DNA from: Nitrospira sp.
GTDB lineage: Bacteria; Nitrospirota; Nitrospiria; Nitrospirales; Nitrospiraceae
Assembly (NCBI GenBank): GCA_024998625.1
Contig: JACOEL010000010.1
Span: forward strand, 62,001 to 126,000
Reading direction: 5' to 3'
DNA length: 64,000 bases
Part shown: positions 43,848 to 53,126 of the stretch, piece by piece
Position numbering within the stretch: position 1 is the first letter of the stretch
Layout of the letters: each line of letters starts with the position of its first letter
Notes under the pieces: model-generated
Told to the model about the DNA's origin: nothing
Database searches by the model: none
The model's input: only the letters and a program-made list of their open reading frames with translations
Made by a program: the position numbers and the translations under genes

Positions 43848-45803
43848 TCACCTCGTTTGTGAGTGGGTTGCCGTTTGACGCAATGTTTGATTCGCATCTG
43901 TGCGAAGGAGTTCCAGGAACGCGTCAATTGGCATGCTCCCGTGGTTCGCGCCACTCCGGCCGCGAACCGACACCATGCCGCTCTGCACTTCCTTGTCTCC
44001 CACGACCAGCATATAAGGAATCTTGTTCTTTTCCGCCTCGCGGATCTTAAAGCCGATCTTCTCGTTGCGGATGTCCGCCTCAACTCGAAAGCCGTGGCTC
44101 TTGAGCGTGGAGACGATCTTCGCCGCAAATTCCTGCTGGTTGTCCGTGATCGTGAGCACCACCGCCTGTATAGGGGCCAACCAGGTGGGGAAGGCGCCCG
44201 CATAGTGCTCGATCAGGATGCCGAAAAAGCGTTCAATGGAGCCCATGAGCGCCCGATGAATCATGATCGGCTGATGCGCCTTGCCGTCTTCGCCGGTGTA
44301 CGCAAGTTTGAACCGCTCCGGATTGTTGAAGTCGACTTGGACCGTCGAGCATTGCCAGGAGCGGCCCAGGACGTCTTTAATCTTGATGTCGATCTTCGGG
44401 CCATAGAAGACCCCTTCACCGGGGTCCACGTCGTAGGCCACACCGCGACTCTTGAGCGCAGCTTCGAGCGCATTGGTGGCGATGGTCCAATTCTCTTCCG
44501 AGCCGACTGACTTTTCCGGGCGGGTCGAGAGATACACTTCAAATTCAGTAAAGCCGAAGGTGCCAAGGACGAAAAATGTGAAGTCGAGGACGCGGCTGAC
44601 TTCGGCCTCGATCTGATCGGGCCGGCAAAACAAATGCGCATCGTCCTGGGTAAACCCGCGGACACGCAGCAGGCCGTGTAACACGCCTGTGCGCTCGTAG
44701 CGATAGACAGTGCCTAATTCTCCGTATCGGATCGGCAAATCCCGATAACTCCGCATGTGGGATTTGTAGATCATGATATGAAATGGACAGTTCATCGGCT
44801 TGAGCTGATACTCGCTGCCTTCCAGCTTCATCGATGCGAACATGTTTTCGCGGTAGTAATCGACGTGCCCGCTCGTCTTCCACAGGTCCAGGCGGGCGAC
44901 ATGGGGCGAATACACCAGATCGTAGCCGTCCTTGATATGTTGCTCTCGCCAAAAATTTTCAATCAGGAGCCGGATCAGCGAGCCCTTGGGATGCCACAGC
45001 ACCAGGCCGGGACCGATCTCGTCCTGAATCGTAATCAGGTCGAGTTCCTTGCCGAGTTTCCGATGGTCTCGGCGTTTGATCTCTTCCAGCTTCGCGAGAT
45101 GGGCATCGAGTTCTTTTTTGGTCGGGAATGAGGTGCCGTAGACCCGCTGCAACATCGGGTTTCGCTCGTCGCCACGCCAGTACGCGCCACCCGTGGACAG
45201 GAGCTTGAAAGCACCGACGTGTCCGGTGGTGGGGAGGTGTGGTCCGCGGCAGAGGTCGACGAATTCCCCCTGACGGTAGAGCGATATAGGCGAGGCATCG
45301 TCGAAGCTGTTAATCAGCTCGACCTTGTAGCCTTCCCCACGTTCTTGGAAAAACTTGATAGCGTCCTGCTTCGACATTTCGCTGCGGGTGACTGTCAGGC
45401 CACGTTTCATAATCTCAATGGCGCGCGCCTCGATCTTTTCAAGATCTTCAGGCGTGAACGGGCGGTCGAACGCGAAGTCGTAATAGAACCCATCGTCCAA
45501 TGCCGGGCCGATCGTGAGCTGGGCCGTCGGGAATACTTCCTTCACGGCCTGCGCCATGATGTGGGTGCTGCTGTGGCGATAGACCTCGCGCCCTTCGGCA
45601 GACTCGAAGGTCAGGGGCTCGATGGTGGCGTCCTGCTCCAATGGCCGTGACAGGTCCATTGGCTCGCCGTTGATCTTGGCTGCCAACACCTTGGCGTCGA
45701 GGCGTTCACCTTCCGGAGTGAGGGCTTCTCGGACAGTGCATCCTGCTGGTACTTGTTTTCGAGTTCCGTCAGGAAGGGTAATGTGAATGAGCTGTGAGGC
45801 CAC
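43848..45803 (-). CDS. thrS: Threonyl-tRNA synthetase
   Basis: Class II synthetase, about 651 aa. It has the N-terminal TGS domain (LPDGTRKQVPAGCTVREAL), the editing domain with HSSTHIMAQAV (HxxxH), the catalytic core with MNCPFHIMIY (zinc Cys), RYGELGTVYRYERTGVLHGLLRVRGFTQDDAH (motif 2) and the HGC-type C-terminal anticodon domain. The start is a non-ATG codon: GTG at 45803 (GTAGGA about 9 bp upstream) or TTG at 45812. I use the GTG. It is the first gene of the thrS-infC-rpmI-rplT operon. Confidence 0.96.
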   Translation of the reverse strand: MASQLIHITLPDGTRKQVPAGCTVREALTPEGERLDAKVLAAKINGEPMDLSRPLEQDATIEPLTFESAEGREVYRHSSTHIMAQAVKEVFPTAQLTIGPALDDGFYYDFAFDRPFTPEDLEKIEARAIEIMKRGLTVTRSEMSKQDAIKFFQERGEGYKVELINSFDDASPISLYRQGEFVDLCRGPHLPTTGHVGAFKLLSTGGAYWRGDERNPMLQRVYGTSFPTKKELDAHLAKLEEIKRRDHRKLGKELDLITIQDEIGPGLVLWHPKGSLIRLLIENFWREQHIKDGYDLVYSPHVARLDLWKTSGHVDYYRENMFASMKLEGSEYQLKPMNCPFHIMIYKSHMRSYRDLPIRYGELGTVYRYERTGVLHGLLRVRGFTQDDAHLFCRPDQIEAEVSRVLDFTFFVLGTFGFTEFEVYLSTRPEKSVGSEENWTIATNALEAALKSRGVAYDVDPGEGVFYGPKIDIKIKDVLGRSWQCSTVQVDFNNPERFKLAYTGEDGKAHQPIMIHRALMGSIERFFGILIEHYAGAFPTWLAPIQAVVLTITDNQQEFAAKIVSTLKSHGFRVEADIRNEKIGFKIREAEKNKIPYMLVVGDKEVQSGMVSVRGRSGANHGSMPIDAFLELLRTDANQTLRQTATHSQTR

Positions 45804-45889
45804 TCCGGTCAATCCTACAAAAAATACACCGCCGTGCCGACCACCATGCTGCCGGTGGTCGGATCACGAACTGTATGCTCGAACAAAAA

Positions 45890-45964
45890 TGGTAGGCGCG
45901 GACGGTCTTGAACCGTCGACCTCTACCGTGTCAAGGTAGCGCTCTCCCCCTGAGCTACGCGCCT
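45890..45964 (-). tRNA. tRNA-Val (GAC)
   Basis: 75 nt on the minus strand with encoded CCA. The acceptor stem AGGCGCG pairs with CGCGCCT, the D arm is GCTCAGGGGGAGAGC, the anticodon loop is CTTGACAC (anticodon GAC) and the T loop is GTTCAAG. All four stems pair well. Confidence 0.95.
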
Positions 45965-45976
45965 ATCGCCCGGCGA

Positions 45977-46005
45977 TGCTAATACAGCCTTACCAGGAGT
46001 GTCAA
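45977..46005 (-). promoter_or_regulatory. Promoter of tRNA-Val
   Basis: On the minus strand a perfect TTGACA -35 (46000-46005) is followed by TTAGCA (45977-45982, 17-bp spacer) or TATTAG (45979-45984, 15-bp spacer) as -10, about 12-14 bp before the tRNA. Confidence 0.5.
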
Positions 46006-46098
46006 GGAAACCCGGCCGCAAGGCAGGCGGTTCTCTTTGCCTTCCAGAGGGAGAAGCCGTCTCGCCGGTCCGGCGTTATCGGGTGTATCGGCAAGGGT

Positions 46099-46371
46099 CT
46101 ACTTGACCGCTGCTTTGAGTTCTTTGCCGGCCGAAAACTTGGGAATGCGGGCGGCAGGAATCTTCAAGGCTTCGCCGGTTCGTGGATTGCGTCCCATCCT
46201 GGCCTTGCGTTTTGAAATCGTGAACGTTCCGAAATTCACCAGCGTCACACGTTTCCCCTTCTTGAGCGACGTGGTGACTGCTCCGGTGAAGGCTTCGAGT
46301 GCCACTGTCGCGGCGACCTTGGTGATTCCGGCGCTGTTCGCCATTTTCGCGATCAATTCTTCCTTGGTCAT
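46099..46371 (-). CDS. hup: DNA-binding protein HU
   Basis: Nucleoid-associated protein that bends DNA as a dimer; 90 aa. It shows TKEELIAKMANSAGITKVAATVALEAF and the DNA-wrapping arm VNFGTFTISKRKARMGRNPRTGEALKIPAARIPKFSAGKELKAAV, including the intercalating Pro in RNPRTG. It stands alone, upstream (in its own direction) of tRNA-Val. Confidence 0.96.
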   Translation of the reverse strand: MTKEELIAKMANSAGITKVAATVALEAFTGAVTTSLKKGKRVTLVNFGTFTISKRKARMGRNPRTGEALKIPAARIPKFSAGKELKAAVK

Positions 46372-46467
46372 TGCTTCCCTCCGTTGGTGGTTGGCGACCG
46401 GTGGATATATGGGCGTACAGATTCTACGCCTCTGGTGAGGTGCTGATGAGCTGAGACGCGCGCGAGT

Positions 46468-47058
46468 CTAGCTCGCCCTGGCGCGCTTGACCGGAATATC
46501 TAGATCGAGAATCTTTTTTCTCAGCGTATTTCGATTCAGTCCGAGCAGCTCTGCGGCTTGAATCTGGTTCCCCTTGGTCTCTCGCAGGGTCAGCAGGATC
46601 AACGGGCGTTCGACGGCGGCGATCAGCATCGGATGGAGGTTTCTTCCCGAGCCGTTGCGCATCCCTTTGACGAAGTCGCCGACTTTATGCTCCAGAAAAG
46701 ATTCCAGGCAGACCGATTGCCCCGGCGCAGTACCATTGGTTAGCGACAGGTCCGCCTTGGGGGATTTGGCGGCGTGGAGCGACGTTGCCGTCCGTTTCAG
46801 CACGGTTCGCGAGCCTACGACCAAGAGTGTGCGCGCAGGGTCGATCCCCCCAAACAATTTCCCAAGGTCTGCAGCAGACTGTGCTTTCGATTCCACGATG
46901 ACGGCATCGTACGCACGCGTTGCCGGGTCCTTCGGAAGCGACAATCCGTCACGGCCGATGGTGACCGCTTGCTCGCCGAACAGGTCCTTGTAGTGCGCCT
47001 GGATCTCGCTGTCTGTGCTGAGCAAGAGAATAGTAAATGTCGATGAACGCAGCGTCAT
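46468..47058 (-). CDS. Fis-type helix-turn-helix regulator with receiver-like N-terminus
   Basis: The C-terminal 45 residues of this 196-aa protein (ERPLILLTLRETKGNQIQAAELLGLNRNTLRKKILDLDI) are the Fis/NtrC-type DNA-binding domain. The N-terminal part (FTILLLSTDSEIQAHYKDLFGEQ...YDAVIVESKAQS) resembles a receiver fold, but the phosphoacceptor position seems degenerate. No sigma54 AAA domain is present. It could be a Fis-like nucleoid or promoter regulator; targets are unknown. Confidence 0.8.
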   Translation of the reverse strand: MTLRSSTFTILLLSTDSEIQAHYKDLFGEQAVTIGRDGLSLPKDPATRAYDAVIVESKAQSAADLGKLFGGIDPARTLLVVGSRTVLKRTATSLHAAKSPKADLSLTNGTAPGQSVCLESFLEHKVGDFVKGMRNGSGRNLHPMLIAAVERPLILLTLRETKGNQIQAAELLGLNRNTLRKKILDLDIPVKRARAS

Positions 47059-47392
47059 GAAGGTACCGAGGAAGAAGAGGGCGGGATTATTGCTCAGCCC
47101 CTAGATGATGTCAATGACGAAAAATGCATTGTACTGACGCGTGGGCAACAGGGGTGAATTCTTGGTGCGTCGGCGCGACCGTGACTCGCTTCTGGCACCA
47201 TTTCACTGCGGCCGAAGGCACTGCACTGGCGAGCTGGTTCATCGGGAATCGCTCGCACGGGTGGCTCTCTCGGCAAGTCACGAGCGCCTGCTACCCAACG
47301 GCAGGAATGTTTGTGGTGCATCTACCCTTGCTTGACAGGAAAGTTGCGCGCAAGGTATAGAGATCCATGAATCCCCATCGGAATACTCGCAA
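47059..47392. other. Divergent intergenic region upstream of the sulfate cluster
   Basis: About 330 bp between the divergent Fis-type and Rrf2 genes. Plus-strand open frames here (47124-47360) have no signature. The right end holds the Rrf2 promoter (47332-47361). I see nothing else definite. Confidence 0.4.
47332..47361 (+). promoter_or_regulatory. Promoter of the Rrf2-sulfate assimilation operon
   Basis: TTGACA (47332-47337), an 18-bp spacer and TATAGA (47356-47361) form a near-consensus sigma70 promoter 31 bp upstream of the Rrf2 start. Rrf2 proteins often bind over their own promoter, so autoregulation is plausible. Confidence 0.6.
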
Positions 47393-47845
47393 ATGAAGGT
47401 GAGCCTTCGAGCGACCTACGGAATTATCGCCGCCGTGGATCTGGCGCTCCACCATGACGAGCAGCCGGTCTGCGCCAAGTCGATCGCCAAGCGACAGGCG
47501 ATTCCGGCCCGGTTCCTCGAACAGGTGCTTCATGCGATGAAAAAAGCCGGAGTGGTGACAAGTCAGCGCGGGGCTCAGGGCGGGTATGTGTTGAGCCGTA
47601 AGCCCTCGGAGCTCTCCGTGGCTGATATTCTCGATGCACTAGAGGGCCCGCTCCTCACGACAAATGGAGAGGTCGGTCCGAAACATTCGGCTTCGCGTGG
47701 GGCCAAGCAAGAGGCACTGCTCGCCCACATTTGGGATCGTGTGAAACGGGCGGAATTGAGTGTTCTTTCGGAAGTCACGGTCGAGGAGTTGGCCAAGCGC
47801 CAGCGGGCCCTCGACGAGCAGCACACGTTGATGTACCACATTTGA
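47393..47845 (+). CDS. Rrf2-family transcriptional regulator (CymR/IscR-like)
   Basis: The 150-aa winged-helix regulator opens MKVSLRATYGIIAAVDLALHHDEQPVCAKSIAKRQAIPARFLEQVLHAMKKAGVVTSQRGAQGGYVLSRKP, the Rrf2 pattern. The three cluster-binding Cys of IscR are missing (only one Cys, in the HTH), so it is closer to CymR-like sulfur or cysteine regulators than to Fe-S sensors. It is the first gene of the sulfate assimilation cluster, with sulfite reductase 45 bp downstream, so it probably controls it. Confidence 0.88.
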   Translation: MKVSLRATYGIIAAVDLALHHDEQPVCAKSIAKRQAIPARFLEQVLHAMKKAGVVTSQRGAQGGYVLSRKPSELSVADILDALEGPLLTTNGEVGPKHSASRGAKQEALLAHIWDRVKRAELSVLSEVTVEELAKRQRALDEQHTLMYHI

Positions 47846-47890
47846 AGTAGCCTGAATCATGCACATTATTTCCCAACCGACGAGGTCGTC

Positions 47891-50395
47891 ATGATGAGTC
47901 CCAATATAGTGGCTCTCCGTCCAGCGATTAAAACGGAGCCCATTCCGGATCATATAGTCGAAGAAATCGAAACGTTTGAAGCGGAGGCGCAGCGGGTTCT
48001 CGCCGGAGATCTCTCTACCGACATCTTCAAGCCGTTTCGTTTGCAATATGGGATCTATGGCCAGCGGCAGCCCGGGGTGCAGATGTTCCGCATCAAGATC
48101 CCGTTCGGCGGACTGACCGCCAATCAATTGCGCCAGGTCGCGGACCTTGCCGATCAGTACGCCACGGGTGTGGGCCATGTCACCACACGGCAGGATATCC
48201 AGCTGCACTTTGTGGAACTCAAACATGTTCCCGAAATGATGCGTTTGTTGGCGTCGGTTGGGCTGACCACGCGCGAGGCCTGCGCGAATACGGTGCGGAA
48301 CGTCACGGCCTGTCATCTGGCGGGCGTGTGCCAGGGCGAAGTGTTCGATGTCACGCCATACGCGAAGACGGTGGCCTATCATCTCCTGCGCAATCCGCTG
48401 AATCAGAGTCTCCCGCGCAAGTTCAAGATTGCGCTGTCCGGATGCCGGCAGGATTGCGCGCTCACACCCATCCACGACATCGGGTTGCTCGCGGCGAAGC
48501 GGGCCGATGGAACCATCGGTTTCCGAATGGTGGCAGGCGGTGGATTGGGATCGACGCCACGCATGGCCCAGGTGCTGCGAGAATTTACGCCGATGGACGA
48601 ATTACTCCCGACCATCGAGGCGGTGATCAAGGTGTTCGACACGCTTGGGAACCGTAAGAATCGCAACAAGGCCCGCATGAAATTCGTCATCGAAAAGCTC
48701 GGGTTCGACGAGTTCAAGCGTCGTTGGGAGGCGGCTTACGCGGCCATGGGCTATGCCGTGCCGATGCACGAGCCGATCAAGCTGCTGGATTATGCCGATG
48801 CGCCGCCGCTCATTATGCCGACCAAGGCCGACGCTCTGTCCAACGGTCATGGCAATGGCAACGGCAGCGGGAATGGTTCTGTGTCACTCAATGGTCAGGT
48901 CTCCGCCTTCCAGGCGTGGAAGCGCACCAATGTCGTGCCGCAGCGGCAAGCGGGTTTTGTGACGGCGGCGGTCAAGTTGCCGATGGGCGATCTGACGGGC
49001 GAGCAAATGTGGGTGGTCGCAGACTTGGCCGAACGGTATTCGAACGGCAACATTCGGACGACCATCAATCAGAACATGGTCATCCGGTGGATTCCCGAAG
49101 GACGGCTGGAGGAGTTCTATCAAGAGCTCGTGCAACACAGCTTGGGCGATCCTGGCGCAGAGCTCGTAGAAGACATCATCGCCTGCCCGGGCACCGACAC
49201 CTGTGGGTTGGGAATTACCTCGTCTAAGGGCATGGCCAGAGCATTGGCGGAAGTGTTCCCCGCCGGCCAGGTCCCGGAAGATCTCAGAGATGTGAGCGTC
49301 AAGATCAGCGGTTGCCACAACTCTTGCGCCCAGCACCATATTGCCACCATCGGGTTGCACGGAGTCGGCAAACGTCTTGGCGAACATACCGCTCCGCATT
49401 ACGAACTGCATCTCGGCGGGCATGTGGACGGCACGCCGAAGATCGGACAGTTGGCGGTGAAGTTGCCCGCGAAGAGTGTCCCGGCGGCGGTACGTCATCT
49501 GGTCGACGTCTATCGTCGGGATCGAAAGGCGGGTGAGAGCCTCCAGTCGTTCATTACACGTGTCGGGAAGAATGTGCTGAAGGACGAACTCATTCCCTAC
49601 ACGATCGTTCCGCCGTATGAGCAGGACTCGACCTATTATTATGACTGGGAAGGCGAGGCGGAATTCGTGCTGGAGGATTTGGGGCCCGGCGAATGTGCGG
49701 GTGGCGCCTTAGAGATGATCGACGACCGCATGTTAGAGGCCGATCAGGAGCTCTATCAAGCGAAACTACTGGTTGAGAAACATCAGTATGCCTTGTCCGT
49801 GAATAAATCGTATCGCGCTGTGTTGGCAGCGGCGAAAGGTCTTTTGGTGACCGAAGGCCTCGATCCGGCCACCGATGCCGAAACCTTCCAGGAGTTCGAT
49901 CTGCGGCTGGCCAGCAAAGGCATCGTTCCGGCGACCTACAAGAATCTTGGCGCGCAAGTCGGCGACCTTGGTTCTAAGGACGCGACTGCCGAGGCGGCGA
50001 CGGAGAAAATGGCCTTCGCGAAGCGGTTTCTCGCCGTCTGTCGGGCGGCCACGGAACAAATGGGGAAGGATCTAAAGTTGGCCCAGGTGAAGGAAGAAGC
50101 CCTGCCGGCTGCAGCTCCTGCTGCGGTGCCTGCTTCACCTGCACCCGTTGCTGCGGCCCAGGTGCCTGTGTACGATCTGCGCGGCGTGGCCTGCCCGATG
50201 AATTATGTGAAGACGAAACTGAAATTGGAAATGATGGACAACGGCGAGCAGCTGGAAGTCTGGCTCGATGCCGGAGAGCCCATTCGCAATGTGCCGATGA
50301 GCTTGCGAAACGACGGACACAAGATCCTCGACGAGGGGCCGTTGGAACCTGAAGCCAAGCATTTCAAAATTCTTGTGGAAAAGGTCGAGGGGTAA
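47891..50395 (+). CDS. Assimilatory sulfite/nitrite reductase fused to a helical domain and a TusA-like domain
   Basis: Siroheme/4Fe-4S reductase reducing sulfite to sulfide (nitrite also possible). The 834-aa protein has two reductase halves (about residues 40-310 and 340-590), each with a ferredoxin-like and a siroheme domain, joined by a Gly/Asn/Ser-rich linker (about 317-337). Cys quartets occur in both: C141, C147, C185, C189 and C432, C438, C475, C479 (the latter in CPGTDTC and SGCHNSC). Residues about 640-740 are helical and HEPN-like. The C-terminus is TusA-like, with Cys768 in RGVACPM. The sulfate assimilation context points to sulfite. Confidence 0.88.
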   Translation: MMSPNIVALRPAIKTEPIPDHIVEEIETFEAEAQRVLAGDLSTDIFKPFRLQYGIYGQRQPGVQMFRIKIPFGGLTANQLRQVADLADQYATGVGHVTTRQDIQLHFVELKHVPEMMRLLASVGLTTREACANTVRNVTACHLAGVCQGEVFDVTPYAKTVAYHLLRNPLNQSLPRKFKIALSGCRQDCALTPIHDIGLLAAKRADGTIGFRMVAGGGLGSTPRMAQVLREFTPMDELLPTIEAVIKVFDTLGNRKNRNKARMKFVIEKLGFDEFKRRWEAAYAAMGYAVPMHEPIKLLDYADAPPLIMPTKADALSNGHGNGNGSGNGSVSLNGQVSAFQAWKRTNVVPQRQAGFVTAAVKLPMGDLTGEQMWVVADLAERYSNGNIRTTINQNMVIRWIPEGRLEEFYQELVQHSLGDPGAELVEDIIACPGTDTCGLGITSSKGMARALAEVFPAGQVPEDLRDVSVKISGCHNSCAQHHIATIGLHGVGKRLGEHTAPHYELHLGGHVDGTPKIGQLAVKLPAKSVPAAVRHLVDVYRRDRKAGESLQSFITRVGKNVLKDELIPYTIVPPYEQDSTYYYDWEGEAEFVLEDLGPGECAGGALEMIDDRMLEADQELYQAKLLVEKHQYALSVNKSYRAVLAAAKGLLVTEGLDPATDAETFQEFDLRLASKGIVPATYKNLGAQVGDLGSKDATAEAATEKMAFAKRFLAVCRAATEQMGKDLKLAQVKEEALPAAAPAAVPASPAPVAAAQVPVYDLRGVACPMNYVKTKLKLEMMDNGEQLEVWLDAGEPIRNVPMSLRNDGHKILDEGPLEPEAKHFKILVEKVEG

Positions 50396-50400
50396 GAAGG

Positions 50401-51123
50401 GTGAAAGAAGCACAGAAGTCGGCTGCACGACCCTCCGACGCAGAGCTGAAGGCACTGAGTGCTTCGTTCGAAGCACAGCAGCCGTGGGACCTGCTGGAGT
50501 ATGCGTTGAAGACCTACCGGCAGCGCATTGTGCTCGCCTGCAGTTTCGGAGCGGAAGATGTCGCCCTGGTGGACATGGTGCATCGCATCGATCCGGACAC
50601 ACCGCTTTTTTATCTGGATACGGACTTTTTGTTTCCCGAAACCTTCGATGTGCGTGATCGCATTATCGCGCGGTACGGATTGAAGCCGGCGCAGGTCATT
50701 CAAATGAAGTCCCTGTTGACGCCGGAACAGCAGGATGCTCAGCATGGCGCCATGTTGTGGGCCAGCAAGCCGGATCAGTGCTGCGAGCTTAGGAAAATCG
50801 AACCGCTCACTCGTATTCTCGGCGAGTACTCGGCCTGGATCACCGGGATCCGGCGAGACCAGGCTCCCACAAGGGCAAACGCCGGGCTGATCGAGTGGGA
50901 CAAGAAATTCAACCTGGTCAAAGTGAATCCCCTGGCCCGATGGAGCAGTGACAATGTCTGGACGTATCTGCAGCTCCATGAGGTGCCCTATAACACGTTA
51001 CACGACCGCAATTACCCCAGCATCGGCTGTACCCATTGTACGGCGCCTGTCCTTCCGGGAGACGATCCGCGTTCCGGTCGGTGGAAGAATTTCGGCAAGA
51101 CCGAGTGCGGGCTGCACAAGTAA
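50401..51123 (+). CDS. cysH: Adenylylsulfate (APS) reductase, CysH family
   Basis: Reduces APS to sulfite with thiol donors. The 240-aa protein has the PP-loop-like SFGAEDVALVDM, then the Fe-S Cys motifs CCELRKIEPL and SIGCTHCT, and the C-terminal catalytic Cys in KTECGLHK. The CC...CxxC motifs mark the 4Fe-4S APS-using type rather than the PAPS-using CysH of E. coli. The GTG start lies 5 bp after the reductase stop. Confidence 0.95.
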   Translation: MKEAQKSAARPSDAELKALSASFEAQQPWDLLEYALKTYRQRIVLACSFGAEDVALVDMVHRIDPDTPLFYLDTDFLFPETFDVRDRIIARYGLKPAQVIQMKSLLTPEQQDAQHGAMLWASKPDQCCELRKIEPLTRILGEYSAWITGIRRDQAPTRANAGLIEWDKKFNLVKVNPLARWSSDNVWTYLQLHEVPYNTLHDRNYPSIGCTHCTAPVLPGDDPRSGRWKNFGKTECGLHK

Positions 51124-51164
51124 CATCATCGTCACCCTGAAATCAGACAAGGTCATTACCATCC

Positions 51165-52232
51165 ATGCAACATCTGCTCGCCAAAGTCGCTAAAGGTCAA
51201 AAAACATCCAAGGATCTCACGTGGGAAGAGGCCAAGCAGGCCATGCGCCTCATGATCGAGGGGACCGCGACGCCGGCGCAGATCGGGGCGTTTCTCACGG
51301 CCATGCGTTTCAAGTCGGAATCGGTCACGGAACTCGCCGCCTTCACGGCATCGGCGCGCCAATATGTGCCGCCGGTGCCGGTCCGTTCAGGGCTCGGAGT
51401 CGTCGATGTGCCGGTCTATGCGGGGAAACGGGAAACCTTTCACGCCATTCTTCCTGCTGCCGTTGTTGCGGTGGCCGCTGGAGCCGTCTTGCTGTTGCAC
51501 GGAGTGGATGGGCCTCCGGACCGGCTCGGGATCTCGTCGGTGCTGAAGCTCTTGGGCATTCCTGTCGATCTGACCGCCAAGTTTGTCGGGGCCGAATTGG
51601 AAAAGAAGGGGTTCGCCTATCTTGACCTGGCGCTGTATCACCCTCCGGTGAGCCGGTTTCTGGAAATGAGGCAGGAGTTGGGCGTGCGCAATTTCTTTCA
51701 TCCCGTGGCCCGTATGCTCAACCCCGCACGCGCGACCTCGCAGGTGATCGGCCTGTCACATCCGCCTTACTTCGAGAAGACCATCGAGGCGCTGCGTATG
51801 TTGAGTTGTCCGCGCGCGCTCGTTATCCGCGGAGTCGAGGGCGATCCCGAGCTTTCGATCGGCAATTCAACTCGGCTCTTGGAGCTGAAGGACGAACGCA
51901 TCACGCCGTTTACTTTCCAGCCGAAGGATGCGGGCTTGTCGATGGCGACCTTCCGCGAGATGGCCGGGTTCCCGGTCGAGCAGCGGGAGCGCGAGGCCGA
52001 TTTGATTAGGCGGCTCCTCGCCAACGAAATTCAGGGCGGGCAACGGGACTGGGTCCTCCTCAATGCGGCCATGTTGCTCTATGCAGCCGGCAAAGGGGCC
52101 TCGATTACTGGAAATCTTGGGGTTGCCAGAAGCGCGTTGGAGTCCGGTCAGGCCAAGGCTAAACTGGCTGAGTTGGTGGCGGTCGCCGGATCAAGCGCGG
52201 GAAACACGCCAAAGGTCGGCATTTCAGCGTAA
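51165..52232 (+). CDS. TrpD2-like (anthranilate phosphoribosyltransferase family) protein
   Basis: Glycosyltransferase-family-3 fold, 355 aa: helical N-domain (LTWEEAKQAMRLMIEGTATPAQIGAFLTAMRFKSES) and a PRTase-like core (VLLLHGVDGPPDRLGISSVLKLLGI; SRFLEMRQELGVRNFFHPVARMLNP). The PRPP-binding GTGGD motif of true TrpD is not seen; the corresponding place reads VVDVPVYAGKRETF, as in TrpD2/YbiB proteins, some of which bind DNA. No trp genes are near. Its place between cysH and cysD suggests a sulfur-linked or accessory role, unknown. Confidence 0.8.
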   Translation: MQHLLAKVAKGQKTSKDLTWEEAKQAMRLMIEGTATPAQIGAFLTAMRFKSESVTELAAFTASARQYVPPVPVRSGLGVVDVPVYAGKRETFHAILPAAVVAVAAGAVLLLHGVDGPPDRLGISSVLKLLGIPVDLTAKFVGAELEKKGFAYLDLALYHPPVSRFLEMRQELGVRNFFHPVARMLNPARATSQVIGLSHPPYFEKTIEALRMLSCPRALVIRGVEGDPELSIGNSTRLLELKDERITPFTFQPKDAGLSMATFREMAGFPVEQREREADLIRRLLANEIQGGQRDWVLLNAAMLLYAAGKGASITGNLGVARSALESGQAKAKLAELVAVAGSSAGNTPKVGISA

Positions 52233-52249
52233 ACGGAAGAGTGTGAATC

Positions 52250-53047
52250 ATGAAACATTTGCGTCAACTCGAAGATCAAAGCGTCTATATCCTTCGGGAA
52301 GCCTATAAGCATTTCAATCACCTCGCCATGCTCTGGTCGATGGGGAAGGATTCGACCGTGCTCCTGTGGCTCGCCCGCAAGGCCTTTTTCGGGCATGTGC
52401 CGTTTCCCTTGCTCCACGTGGATACAAGTTACAAGATTCCGGCGATGATCGAATATCGCGACCGGATTGCCCGCGAGTGGCGCCTCAATCTGGTGGTGGG
52501 TCAGAACAAAGAGGCCCTGGCCGCCGGGATGAACCACACCCTCGGGCGGGATGTCTGCTGTACCGCCTTAAAGACGACGGCCATGAAGAATCTGGTCGAA
52601 GAAAAGGGCTACACCGGCATTATTCTCGGCGTTCGGGCGGATGAAGACAGCACCAGGGCCAAGGAGCGATATTTTTCCCCGCGGGACAAACACGGGGATT
52701 GGGATTTTCGCGACCAGCCGCCGGAACTGTGGGATCAGTTCAAGACCACCTTTCCGCCGGGCACGCATATCCGGATTCATCCGCTCCTCGATTGGACCGA
52801 GATTAATATCTGGGAATACATCAAGCATGAGAACATCCCCTTCATGGATCTCTACCTGGACAGGGGGGATGGCACACGGTATCGAAGTTTGGGCTGCGCG
52901 CCCTGCACCATGCCGATCAAATCCACGGCGAAGACGGTGGATGAGATCATCGCGGAGCTCCGTGGAACCAATGTGGCCGAGCGGGCCGGGCGCGCGCAGG
53001 ACGCGGGGCGAGGCATGGAGATGCTGCGGAAGAAGGGATACATGTGA
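52250..53047 (+). CDS. cysD: Sulfate adenylyltransferase subunit CysD
   Basis: Catalytic subunit of ATP sulfurylase, which makes APS from ATP and sulfate. The 265-aa protein has the N-type PP-loop [21 protein letters not shown], then [18 protein letters not shown] and the C-terminal segment [14 protein letters not shown]. It lies 17 bp after the TrpD2-like gene and is followed by cysN. Confidence 0.95.
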   Translation: MKHLRQLEDQSVYILREAYKHFNHLAMLWSMGKDSTVLLWLARKAFFGHVPFPLLHVDTSYKIPAMIEYRDRIAREWRLNLVVGQNKEALAAGMNHTLGRDVCCTALKTTAMKNLVEEKGYTGIILGVRADEDSTRAKERYFSPRDKHGDWDFRDQPPELWDQFKTTFPPGTHIRIHPLLDWTEINIWEYIKHENIPFMDLYLDRGDGTRYRSLGCAPCTMPIKSTAKTVDEIIAELRGTNVAERAGRAQDAGRGMEMLRKKGYM

Positions 53048-53126
53048 GTCGGTCCATGCCGGATAGCAGGCGGGCATTCGAACGATCACGATCATGAACC
53101 GGGGTTTCATTGAACGAGTGAATCAT

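Noticed and set aside
52409-52425. parS-like TCCACGTGGA in cysD
   Set aside because: Only the inner part matches; outer bases of the 16-bp palindrome differ and it lies in coding sequence.
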